Shown here piece by piece: positions 37,120 to 48,455 of a DNA stretch of 64,000 nucleotides. The translations under genes were made by a program, and so were the position numbers. Origin of the DNA: Mactromeris polynyma. Taxonomy: Eukaryota > Mollusca > Bivalvia > Venerida > Mactridae. The stretch is from contig JASFXZ010000044.1 of NCBI GenBank assembly GCA_032209605.1, positions 1,798,001-1,862,000 of the forward strand, read 5' to 3'. Every line of letters starts with the position of its first letter. Position 1 is the stretch's first letter. The notes below the pieces were generated by a model, which saw nothing but the letters and a program-made list of their open reading frames with translations, had not been told where the DNA came from and did not search any database.

Positions 37120-38295
37120 TTACTAAACCCTGAGAATAGAAGAGAAAACTGACATGTTTGTAAGTCCTTGAGCATATTTAACGTTTTTTGGAGAGAAATG
37201 CACGGCGCGACACAATTTTGGGTTTATTTTCGTTTTGTGAATGTAACACAATCAACTAATTCAATACAAAATATGAAGTAAATATAAGCATGGGGGTCAT
37301 TTGTTATTGAATTTTATAAATCGAGTCATCTGAAAACGATAAAACGAGACTTTGCCAAAACATTACCTTGACCTCCTGTATGCAAGCAAAGTATGGCGTG
37401 TGTAATTCGGTCTTTGCTAGACAAAAGCTTGCGCAACAAAAAGTAGTTCCAACAATTTTATTTTTATTTTCAACTACAAGATACGAATTCAAATGGTTAT
37501 ATCCCATATCATATTCAAATGAACAAGACAATAATTTTCAATGAAACAAAATGTGATATTTCGTATAAAATATATATTTAACAATGTCAACATCATTTCA
37601 AGAGCATCTTTTTTGTGACGTCACACACGTGAGTTATTTTTATTCTGGTTATTTATGTGACTTCCTTACTTATTTTTCTTTCGAGAGGTATTGAGCAGAT
37701 AACACTAAAATGTTACTGGGTGTGTCACCTTTTCTGATCAGTATACACGAGTACAAGTACTGTTTCAATTTAATTGACCCAAACGGTCACGGGATTTCCG
37801 TACAAACCGCGGGACGAGTCCAGTTCAACTTATCATGAATTGAACAGTTAACTAAAGATAATGAAAAGGGGTCATATTTATTTCAAAGGAATCGTGCACA
37901 CCCTATGTTTTGTATTGACTCGCCCAATGATTTGCGCGTATTTGACTCTACAATTGTTTTCGGATAGAAACTGATATGCAGTGTTCTCGAGACTTAAAAC
38001 GCGCGGTAAATTCGCTAAGCGAACGCACTTAGAAGAGTGTACTCGGGTTCAAACTGCGTTTAAAAGATATATATAAATCGATGCCAAGTGATTGCTGTTT
38101 TTTGGTGGTTTAGTATTACTGTTTATGAGGTCGCCCGTCGCCGCGCACATTTCATAATGCACTTTATGGTATTTTGGGCGACCCGGTATGTCCCCCGCAC
38201 ACCATAAATAGACTTTTTGAAACCGAAGGGGGAAATTTACCTGCCAGTATAGCAGTATAGATAAAACAGACAATTTTTGAAGCCAAAGACGGTTA
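37120..38295. other. IAP upstream region
   Basis: This holds the 5' UTR exon and probable promoter of the IAP. The acceptor lies at 37130; I did not locate the upstream non-coding exon. No other gene is seen. Confidence 0.45.
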
Positions 38296-38299
38296 CTGC

Positions 38300-38520
38300 A
38301 CAGTGCCAATGAGACCTATCGTACAGTTACCATTTTCCTGGCACCTAACCAGTACTTTCCTGGAATCTACTCAGTACTTTCCTGGTTACATGCCAGTACT
38401 ATGTTAGGTGGGAAACACTGAAAAGTATTTCTGTTTTATCCGGCGAGACGAGGGATCGAACCCACGACCTTCGGATTCGTAGTCAGCAGCGTTAACCACT
38501 GAGCCACAGGGCCACCTATT
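38300..38520 (-). repeat. tRNA-derived SINE, second family
   Basis: On the - strand a tRNA-like head reads gtggctcagtggttaacg (box A) and 'gtgggttcgatccctcg' (box B). The following tail repeats 'ccaggaaagtactg' three times (around 38340-38400). The acceptor and T stems do not pair well, so I do not call a functional tRNA. Confidence 0.72.
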
Positions 38521-40185
38521 GCTGTTGTTGTTGTTCTTCATTGCTATTTATAGTAGATATGGTCTCGTTGTGCACAACTACGAAAATTATCGTTGTCAAC
38601 TCTCTATGTACATCTCACTCTGTGCTTGAAAAATAGATTGGAAAATATCCCACCACAACAAGATAACTCTTAACCTATGGCAAGCTGGTGTATCATAGCT
38701 GCATGTCCGGGCATACTAATTTTACTCTAATTTAGAGCTGGTATTATTTAATTCGTCATTTTATAATTAAATATCCACAAACGTTACATAAAGGGTCTGA
38801 TATTTTTGTATTTTTGTTTATTTACAATCGTGAGAAACATTTCAGTTGTTATACAATCTTAAGGTTCTACTATTATTACTGTCCTTTTTTTATTTCGGTT
38901 TGAAAATCTAGCATTTAGAGAACAAGTCGGATTGAAGATCTCTTGGAAAAATTGTTCAGGGCTCTAAAAATCCACTAGCTCGATGTCCCGGACTAGTCTA
39001 ATGCTGAATCGGGCTACCAACAGACGAGTTGAATTTAGTTCAGTACAAGTCTGTTTCAAAAGCTAACCAACATCAGACAATTGTTAAGTGCTAAGTCAAA
39101 CCTTAGAATCCAACAAACACATACATGTGCATATTAATTTTAGTTTGTGGAGCTGTCAATGTGAATGTTTTTTTCTTTGTTACTAATTCGCTACAGATAT
39201 TATCGGACAACTGGCTGTCTATGTCGGACAAATCAAATTTTACATTTCCATTAGTCCGGGACAAGTCTCTCTTAAAAAATAAATCAAGAGCCCTGATGTT
39301 TACTTTTTTTTATATTCTTTTTCGCATTTTTTTCTTATGTTTTTGTTTTATTCGATATTTCATGTATACCATCTGACATATTTACACATACTTTGATATT
39401 ATAAAACTGTTTAGTTACAAAACGGAAGTATGCACCGAGTTGCCAGCTTGGCTACATAATGAGTGGTACCGACCCACAGCATTTTATGTGCTTTGTTCGT
39501 AGATTAATTTTACCAATAGCCTACTTTTTCATTCATGATGGAGGACATGAGGAATGCAAAGTTGTATTCTTCGTGTATGATAAGTTGATATATCAAACAT
39601 TAAAACCAACATTTTGAAATATGAAATACATCATTTGACCCTAATTCGCTTCCGTATGTAAAAGAAGATTAATGGCGATTGAAAAAGTCTCATAAATATG
39701 TAGTGTGCATGATATATGGCCTTGCAATTTATTATAACATGTACGGTTGCGGTTTAATCCATCAGCTTTTATTAATCAATGAAACTGTACAAAACTAAGG
39801 AAATTTCTGTAGAGTTACTACACAAAGCATTACAATGATTCCTTTAAAACGTTTGTGAGAATATTAGTTTCACATTGAAGGAAGTAAACACACTCTGGTA
39901 AAGTGTTGAAACTAACCGCAGTACGCTTCTTTCAAGATTTCTTAAATCGATCTACTTGATTATGAAACCCCGCCATACTGTCTGTGCGATGAGGTGTACA
40001 TTACATTAAGTACTTTCAAAATGTACTTGGGGTAACAAGGAGTGTCACATTACCATCCCTATGGATGTGGATATCCTGTTATTTTACTGATCGGTAAACC
40101 ACAATTAGTGGTTTAGATGGGCTTAAAATCACACCAACAGACAGGGACTGCAGTGACTCTTCCAACTATTTAGGGTCGAGGATGA
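38521..40185. other. Intergenic region
   Basis: The region is AT-rich with no recognised gene. Phrases such as 'gtcggacaa' and 'actagcccg' near 38980-39250 recall fragments of a dispersed repeat. Confidence 0.4.
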
Positions 40186-40189
40186 CACG

Positions 40190-40330
40190 TGACACCTGGT
40201 GTTAGAACAATCGACATTCCGTAAGCCAGCTGGGTGGTTTCCTAACATGCAAATTCTATATCCAGGACGTGATTCGAAACGAAGTGACGTGAAGACAGCG
40301 ACCATAAACGCTCGACTAAGTAGGCCCTAT
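40190..40330 (-). repeat. SINE copy, first family, degraded
   Basis: The - strand shows box B-like 'cttcgtttcgaatcac', then 'gatatagaatttgcatg' and 'cagctggcttac', in the same order as in the SINE at 31988-32165. Confidence 0.68.
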
Positions 40331-40334
40331 AGCC

Positions 40335-41318
40335 ACAAATATGTCGACCGATTGTTTGGTTAACCGAATGAAACTGCAGGATCGACTGCTAAGATGAAAG
40401 AACAGTTATAAATAAAGCTGATACAGCTTATGACTTTTGATACAGATGCAACATAAACAATTATAAATAACATCAACTTGTAAAGTTGCCATTTTACATG
40501 TATTCTTAACATTAGGTGGATATTTTATTCTCATACGATTTTTTGTAACATTTGAGTTTTACTTGCAATTAACATCGCGAACTACAACTGTTTAACTTTC
40601 CGTTGTATGGATAGAAACTAAAGCTGTTACTAAAGCTGTTTGTATAGACTGTCCGACAGTACAGATTCATCCGTTTCATATTTTTAATCAAGGTACTCTA
40701 TGCACAGACTTGACTGTGATTTCATTTAGATACATGTATATCTTACGCGATCGTGTACCGCGATAAACCTAAAGTTAATACCAAACGTGTTATATACTCT
40801 ACATAAGTAATCTTATCGGTCGATAAGTTGAGTCAATATACAGCGTATGGTATCCCATGTACAGTGCCTATATTTATTGCATACGTCACTGAATATATTA
40901 ACACAATTTTACTATATATAAACTTATATGGACAACTCGAGTCCAATCTATGATCATGTGATATAGATAATATAGATATTTGGCACACTTCCGGTGGACG
41001 CCATTGTCGCGGGATATGTCGACGTTCGGAAATGAAACCCTTAAACTGAAGGCCAATGTTCAAATGGTTGAGATGTTGGGATTTAGATGACGATGGTTGT
41101 TAGTAAAATTGTCAAAGTCTGTATGATAGACTTTTAAGATCTATATTTTTTTTCTAGAACAATTACGTAGTTCATATATTTATCTAAATAATCTCTAAAA
41201 TGTTCAATGATTTCAAATACATTATTAAATTTGTAGATCAATATTATTATCTTTTTTCTGATAACATAAAGCGACACTACACTTGGGTTGCACATATGCA
41301 ATAAAAATGTTATAAAAC
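40335..41318. other. Intergenic region
   Basis: No gene, RNA or mobile element is recognised. Confidence 0.4.
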
Positions 41319-41424
41319 AGGACTGGTGTGTCTAACGGCGATATTGACATACTAGGCCGCTATAACCCTCTGGTCAATATCTCTCCTAGTATGCCAATAC
41401 CGCCGTAAAGCACACCGGCTCTAC
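41319..41424. repeat. Foldback hairpin element
   Basis: Arms of about 35 bp face each other: ctggtgtgtctaacggcgat then 'attgacatactagg' on the left, and 'cctagtatgccaata' then 'ccgccgtaaagcacaccgg' on the right, with about 35 bp between. Mismatches are scattered, which suggests an old foldback or MITE remnant. Confidence 0.7.
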
Positions 41425-42123
41425 ATAAAAACCTCTTAACAATGACAATTCAGTGCCTATGGTCAAAGAACATGTAACTGTTTTCTGGAAATGTTTGAAC
41501 AACCCTCGAATACTAACAATTGCATATTACAGTCAATCTCTTCCTTTGGGTTTTATCTTTGTTATTGTTAGAACAATACAAACACATTTCCTACCACTCA
41601 AAATGGTATGAATATCATCGATCATGATTCGATATCACAATCTGAATCGCGGTCAATATAACAGACAGTTTATTGTTTGAGGATGAAAGGGAAACAGGAT
41701 TATTAGCTGGATATTAATATCGAAACTAACATTTGCTCAGTCGTACAAATCTACATTGTTATACGTCAATGTCTAGTATACTAAACATATACGAGGAACA
41801 TTTACACAACGAAAGTCACGGAACATATACGTTTATATCTTCCTCAGTAAGTAATGGATCGGTTTGTCCTAGATAATCTACCGGGGTATGTCGTACTATT
41901 TTCCATACCAAAAATGACTGAATATCAAGCTGGGAGACCCGGTGTAGCAATATACCCGACGATAGTTCGTATTTGGGTTCGGAATAGGAGTGTAATATTG
42001 AATCTACTCCTCTATAAGGCCATTGAAATAGCTTCTGCATTCAAATTCACGAAGCCGTCTGAAAATGACGTATTGCGAACATTTGAATTATTTTATCGGG
42101 TTAATTGCAACAATTCTTTTCAC

Positions 42124-42360
42124 TTACAGCTCTACATGACGGTCAGTTGACCTAACCAGTTTGCCTAGAATTAATATATCACTCAGTGCTAACTTATCCT
42201 TCTGCAAGCAGCAGACAACTACCCCACATTGAACAGTTGTAAAAGACAAATGACCGTAGCCAAATGTCACAGAAGGGCATAACCTGCCCTGTCTGGGAAC
42301 CGAACCTTGATATCCCGGGTGACAGCCCAGTGCCCTATCAAATGATTTAACCAGGCGGGC
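42124..42360 (-). repeat. tRNA-derived SINE, third family
   Basis: The - strand head reads 'ggttaaatcatttgataggg' and 'caaggttcggttccc' (box B). The body has 'ggtagttgtctgctgcttgc' and ends near 'ctggttaggtcaactg'. These body phrases belong to a common bivalve SINE type, as I recall it. The 108-aa ORF over it is the repeat read by chance. Confidence 0.72.
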
Positions 42361-42874
42361 CTGCACGATTTTCAAAATAAAAATGGTTTCTATATCTTGA
42401 AAGGCTTCGACAGAAAATAAGCTGTATATCTTTACATACGATACTTTCATATACCTGCATAATTTATTTATATATATAACCCGTCATGTCTACTTTTTAT
42501 AAGCACGTAATATAAACAGCCCATATCAGTTATGACTGAACACGAAATAAAATACGGTTTTTTATTTCACAAAATATGCTATATCACTGAGCATAGAGGA
42601 ATAGAATTCCTGTTTCATGCACACACATATACACCTACATATATATATATCATTCATGTTTTATATAACGTATACATGTATATTATAATTAATTCTTTTC
42701 TAAAACGCCTAGATGGCGTCCGATACTTCTTTAACATGATTCTTTTTCTCGGTTGAGTGTTACAATACATCATTTTATAGCTTTATTTTTATTCATATTT
42801 GTAACGATAAATTTAATAGAAATACCGGTTTGCCTTTCATAATACCGACCAGTTTTGACAGCTTGAACCAAAAC

Positions 42875-43060
42875 TACAGTCGGACCTCGTTCATTCGAAT
42901 TCATCGGGTCCGAAATTTTACATCGGATTATACATGCTTTCGAATAGCCCATTTCAATTCGACGTATATAAGAAGATACGTCGAAACATGATATTTATTT
43001 CGGATGATACAAAGTAATCGAACAGAATTTAGGTTGCCGAATAAACGAGTTCCGACTGTA
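42875..43060. mobile_element. MITE family C, complete copy
   Basis: The termini are tacagtcggacctcgttcat and 'aataaacgagttccgactgta', inverted repeats of about 20 bp ending in TA. It is about 186 bp and non-coding. Both inverted-repeat arms contain truncated relatives (6750-6925 and 55485-55656). Confidence 0.85.
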
Positions 43061-43367
43061 TTACAAAAGTTTTAAAGCCACGGTAAGCGTAATCGTTTTC
43101 ATCGTAACAGTGAACAAACTATAAAATTATTCTTACCTAGCCAGTGAATCAGTTATTTGAATTTCGTTAACACTCTAATCACGCATATATCCGTCATATA
43201 TACCGATCCTGTACCGATAAACTGTTTGGAATAGAGAAAACTGGGATCCCAAACTTGATACTGTAAATGTACATGTATACAGGTGTAATTTAATGTTTCA
43301 AGAGTTTATATGGTTTTCAAGAGTTTATCAAGTCTTAAACATGTTAAGAAATTAAACACTATTTCGC

Positions 43368-43523
43368 TACAGTAAAACTTCACTCAAGCACCACCTCAAA
43401 ATTAAGGCATTATTCTTATGGGGCAGTTTTTCGATTTTTCTGCCATATTTTAACTCAATAATCAGACCTCCTCACACTTTCATCAGACACAATGACGATC
43501 TTATTACTGCAGTTTCACTGTGT
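43368..43523. mobile_element. MITE family A, diverged copy
   Basis: The stretch begins 'tacagtaaaacttcactcaa' and ends 'gcagtttcactgtgta', with 'gaccacctc'-like phrases inside. It is the same family as 10721-10891. Confidence 0.7.
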
Positions 43524-43934
43524 ATGTACATGCATTAACATTTGTTATATTTGACATATAAGCCCTGATTTTTCAGTCAAATCCATAAATTTACAAGCCA
43601 AAATATCTTTTTAGAAACATTTATACAATCAATTTAGTATATTTGCTACGTGTAGATCATGATTCTCGGGTCGAATTTATCGATTTAAATAGCATAATGC
43701 GTCGAGTCCGGGTGGGCACACACGCTAATGACGCTATTAGACTCTTTCCAATCAACCAGATAATCTTTAAGTTGGAGCTGCAGTACTGATTTTTTCGCAT
43801 CATCACATTTATTGATTTTATTTGTTCAATCTATGGATTTATGACATGAAACTAACAAAATATTTGTAAATTTGCGCTTTTGTTGTTGAAAATTGCAGGA
43901 AAATCAGACTAGTAGTGACCAAGATACGGCCATA

Positions 43935-44575
43935 TTTATTACATTATGTATACTTGATATTTATTCCTCTCTCACATTATGTTTAATTGATATTTATTCC
44001 TCTCTCACATTATGCATAATTGATATTTATTCCTCTCTCACATTATGTATAATTGATATTCATTCCTCTCTCACTTTATGTATAATTGATATTCATTCCT
44101 CTCTCACATTATGTATAATTGATATTTATTCCTCTCTCACATTATGTATAATTGATATTTATTCCTCTCTCACATTATGTATAATTGATATTTATTCCTC
44201 TCTTACATTATGTATAATTGATATTAATTCCTCTCTTACATTATGTATAATTGATATTTATTCCTCTCTCACATTATGTATAATTGATATTAATTCCTCT
44301 CTCAAATTATGTATAATTGATATTTATTCCTCTCTCACATTATGTATAATTGATATTTAGTCCTCTCTTAGATTATGTATAATTGATATTTATTCCTCTC
44401 TCACATTATGAATAATTGATATTTATTCCTCTCTTACATTATGTATAATTGATATTCATTCCTCTCTCACAGTATGTATAATTTATACTTATTCCTCTCT
44501 CACTGAATGTTTAATTAATACTTAATCCTCTACTAAATTATGTACAATTGATATTTATTCCTCTCTCCATTTCAT
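43935..44575. repeat. 33-bp minisatellite, about 19 units, open in one frame
   Basis: The unit is about 'ttatgtataattgatattt' plus 'attcctctctcaca'. Because 33 is a multiple of three, one + frame (43893-44360) stays open for 155 codons as an 11-residue repeat, LCIIDIYSSLT. Changes in units are not restricted to silent positions, and a stop ends the frame inside the array. I regard it as non-coding. Confidence 0.93.
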
Positions 44576-45959
44576 TCTGACCTGAAGTTTGTTTAAACTA
44601 AGAGCAATTATCTGAGACCCCATAAGATATATTTTATCACAGTTGAATGTGTTTTGGGTTACTTAGTTTAATCCTTTCTTAACCCTTGTTTACTGATTTG
44701 TCCCAATTCAAGTTTTTAACTTCCTTGGAAGCCCTGAACTGTGAATTTGATCTCTTTTCCTCTGGCACTCTTTCTCGTTGAACCTATCATGTATCCACGT
44801 TTGTTATATGTTTGCCGAAAAAACGTCAAAAAGGTTTCACATGTTTTACATATATTTATAGTTCTGATGTAATCATTAAAGACTTCTCTGGCTCACCTGA
44901 ACCTAACATGTTTTAATGGGCTTCATCCAGTATTGTTGTTACATAGTCTAAAATCATTAATAAAACCATCTTGTTTAATCATATTACTAACCGACCGACA
45001 AAACAAGTAAAAAAAGCACCATCTTGTTATAAAACTCTGGAAGCTTTTTTATTTTTATGATGATACAAACGTCGTTTTTCGACAAATACAGAGAAAAACA
45101 TAATATATGTAATCTGTTATAATCTATATTTATTGAAGTTTTAACTAGATAAAGTATAGTTTTCATGTTTGTTTAGGTAAACAAATGAACAAAATATTAA
45201 CATAGTATATCTTTAACAGAAAATTAACATAGTATATCTTTAACAGAAAACATAGAAATGAAAATTAAGAAATACTTTGATAATAATGCCTTGCATGTCT
45301 TTTGTTTCTTAGGTATGTGCATGTAGCTTTATAATTTGGTCGTCAGTTTATTCTACCATCCATTTAATAAATCCATGTCGTGCGTTATTTCTATACTCGT
45401 TTTCTGTCTTAAATAACTGGTCGCGTGGTTAACGCGTGGTTAACGCGTGACTTTTATTTGGATGATATTAAGTTTAGTGTTGAATGCCTGTTAAACTGTG
45501 TTTAACGTGAACGAACCTGTATGATGTCAAAGTTGTATGAACATTGAAATCGAAAATTAACATATTTAAAAAACCATTCATGAACGATATTCCAATGGAT
45601 ATAGTAGTTTGGCGTTGTAAGTGTAATCAACATACATGTATGTAAAAAAATAAGACGACAGTAATAAACTAATAATCGTCTTTCCACGTACCATACAGAT
45701 GAAGAAGGTTACTGGCACGTGGTGCATAAACACACACGTTAAATTGTAAATAAACTGAATATTTCGTGCCCATGTAAACAAAAAACGAACAATGAATTAG
45801 TTCATACTAAACGATTCGTACATATTTTGATCTAAGTCATTCTTAGTTGTTTCCCTTAGATGGTATTTAATTATAGAATGTATTCCAAAATTACAGTTAA
45901 ATTTTGACAATGCCAATTTTGTTGAGATGCAAGCCTATTATCTTTAAACCCCCAGTAGT
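44576..45959. other. Intergenic region
   Basis: There is a short direct duplication 'aacatagtatatctttaaca' near 45200-45245. No gene is recognised. Confidence 0.45.
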
Positions 45960-46375
45960 GCTTTGCCATTCTCCGTACCGACTTCATTGTACCCCCTCCT
46001 CCTCCACAGTGATGTTTCTGCCAAGGACCTTTTCTTAGCAATACTCTCATTATTACCCATAACATCTACCCGTTATGTCAAATGTGATCTTTATTTTAAT
46101 ACTACTCGGGTCACTGCTGTTGTATGTAAAGATATTCTCTCTCTGTTTGTTGCATCTGTCTTGTATTTTTTAAATAATGCACGTTGTAATGAAACTGTTC
46201 TATGATGTTTTAATTAGCATTATATGCATGTTTTGTATTGTCTGTACATTGTATATATTGAATTACTTGTATGATTATGTTGTTTATATTGTTTGATAGA
46301 TGGCCTCGATTGAGATAAGCCTTATAGGCTTATCGAGCATCCATCTTTAAATAAATAATAAATATTATTATTATA
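45960..46375 (+). mobile_element. Probable 3' end of a non-LTR retrotransposon (LINE)
   Basis: The stretch ends in a perfect hairpin, gataagccttataggcttatc (46314-46334), then a simple tail of 'aataaataataaatattatt'. A stem-loop followed by a short-repeat tail is how several LINE 3' ends look. Upstream an 80-codon ORF may be a decayed coding end, but no reverse transcriptase motif is present. Confidence 0.5.
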
Positions 46376-46534
46376 GTGCGGCAAGATAACATAATATCAT
46401 TGACAAAACGTCATTAGTTTGATCAGTCCATATCAAATTGCAGGTTAGTTCAATGATCATTATCGTATAGGCGCATTGTCTGATTTTGAAAAAGAACATA
46501 TAAATGCATAGATATCAAATCAGCGTGATTATTA

Positions 46535-46612
46535 CATAGCGTAATGGATGCGCGTCAGAATCTTAACGCAGACTATTTGGGTTCGAATCCTGACACTCAT
46601 GTTTTTTTATTA
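46535..46612 (+). repeat. tRNA-like sequence
   Basis: The stretch 'tagcgtaatggatgcgcgtc' resembles box A and 'ttgggttcgaatcctga' box B. The cloverleaf is incomplete, so it is probably a tRNA pseudogene or SINE head. The 112-codon ORF that begins here has no recognised domain. Confidence 0.45.
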
Positions 46613-48170
46613 TTTTTTAGCGCGAAAGTATCATACTTTTCACGAAAATTGTGTGGGTGCATCGCAGCAAACCAGATAAAAATGTATAAACATAAAACTA
46701 TTTTGGCACAAAATGTTGAAAAGTGTTTCGTGTTGTCCCAGAAAGACAGAGTCAAAAGTTCACGACTTCTGTGTAAAAGAGGCTTCTATGAAGCAGCCCG
46801 TGATTCCGTTGTCTTGCCCAAGAAAGGAACTTCAATGACTTTTTATGATTTGGGTGTCAGAAAGGACTATGTCGCGAATTAAATGGACGGCAGCGAAAAA
46901 CGTTTCAAGAAAAACAGGAAGTAACAAGCAAGATATCTTTGGATTGCTTTAATCTCGCTGTGGTTTGCAAGACAGAAAATGATATGATTGTAAACAAGAT
47001 TCATCAGCCTTTTTAACAAGTCCAGCACAGACACTGCTGATGAGCCATGCTAAACTGTGTATACATCTTAAAGCAATATTTATACGAGTTTGTTCAATAT
47101 TGCTATGCTTATGCAAGTGTTCTAATTCTTCAAAATAAAACGTACATTGTATATATATTATGATGATAAACAAAGAACAGAATACGAATAGAAGTAAAAT
47201 TAACGTAATCATTTACCTATAGAAGGACAAATAAACAACAATTTTTTTCCAGAGATATAAATTATTTTATCACTGAATAAAAATAAAACATGTATGTGAG
47301 GCTTGAACAAGTTAACCACTAGATTGCTAAGTGACTGCTCACCAAATTGAGCTACAGAGGCACTTGTAAGTACATACTTAAATAATTGTTCATATTTCGA
47401 AAAATTTGCAACACAAGCGTTTATTGACAGAGACCCTAAATGATCACCTCTTTGTATGCAAAATGACGCTAAATAAGTAAATATTATTGTGCCATCAGCT
47501 CTTTGCCCTACTATATCTCCAGACAGACAATGGAGTGCGCTACCGACTAAGTCTCTTGGTGGACACATTGAACAATCAAAACGTGTGTTATTGTGATTGC
47601 ATTTCCAGAGTCATGGTTTATCATTGAAATTGCACAAATAAAAAAGTATAAAAAGTCACCTCGACTACCAAACTGAAAATTTGCCGTTTCATTATGAACA
47701 TTAATTCAATGCTTAAGTTGTTATTCACTGTTAATAACTCAGAACAAACAACTAATTATTAAAACTGGAACACTTTGATACAAATCAATGATATTCATAA
47801 CATATTTTTAGTGTCATGGAAATGCAGTATATCATGTAACTGTTATACCGTAAAACTATTATTATTATATTTCTATTCTCAAGTGAAAATAATAACAAAA
47901 ACATAAAATATTAATTGTGGTGAGTTTACAAATAATTTCATTAATTTGCAACTTAAATTGATAATAATTTTATATCATAATTTTGATAAAAGAGTAATAC
48001 ACAGGGGAGTGTCATTTCTTCGAATGATTCGTTATAGTCTTTCGGTTAAACATATCGGTCAGCTGACCAGGGTTTCTTTGTGACTAACAAGTACCAACCT
48101 TTCTTTCCAAATCAATTTGAAACCATCTGACATGAATCAGAGATGGAGTGTGTGTTCACATAAGTTTAAT
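46613..48170. other. Intergenic region with tRNA-like fragments
   Basis: On the - strand 47290-47360 contains 'gcctctgtagctcaatttgg' and 'cttgttcaagcctcac', the pattern of a decayed tRNA. I see no protein-coding gene. Confidence 0.45.
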
Positions 48171-48179
48171 CGGCATGTA

Positions 48180-48275
48180 AAATCCGTCTTTACCGGGATT
48201 CGAACCGATAGCCTTCTAACGTGATACATGTAAAAGAACGCTCTGTCAACTGAATAAACCTATAAATTGCCATTA
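48180..48275 (-). repeat. tRNA-like sequence with box A and box B
   Basis: On the - strand 'ttattcagttgacagagcg' and 'tatcggttcgaatcccggta' could be box A and B, separated by an unusually long 'ttcttttacatgtatcacgt' region. This may be an intron-bearing tRNA-like pseudogene or a SINE head. Confidence 0.45.
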
Positions 48276-48455
48276 GCGGATATATAACATATTCAAGATA
48301 GTCAATAAAACAGCTAAATGCATTTCTCTTTTCATAAAACAAAAATTTGAAAACAGTTTTATTTTCAGTAGAAAGATTGTATCTGAAAACAAAACTGAAT
48401 AGATAACGCTCGAACTACCTTTAGTGTACCGACTTAGCATTCAGTCGATGATCAA

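Noticed and set aside
38440..38520. Functional tRNA gene on the - strand (box A and B both good)
   Set aside because: Acceptor and T-stem pairs do not form, and a SINE-like tail with repeated 'ccaggaaagtactg' follows.
46544..46882. 112-aa ORF following a tRNA-like start
   Set aside because: No domain is recognised and it begins inside a tRNA-like repeat. It could be a remnant of a larger element, but nothing supports a gene.
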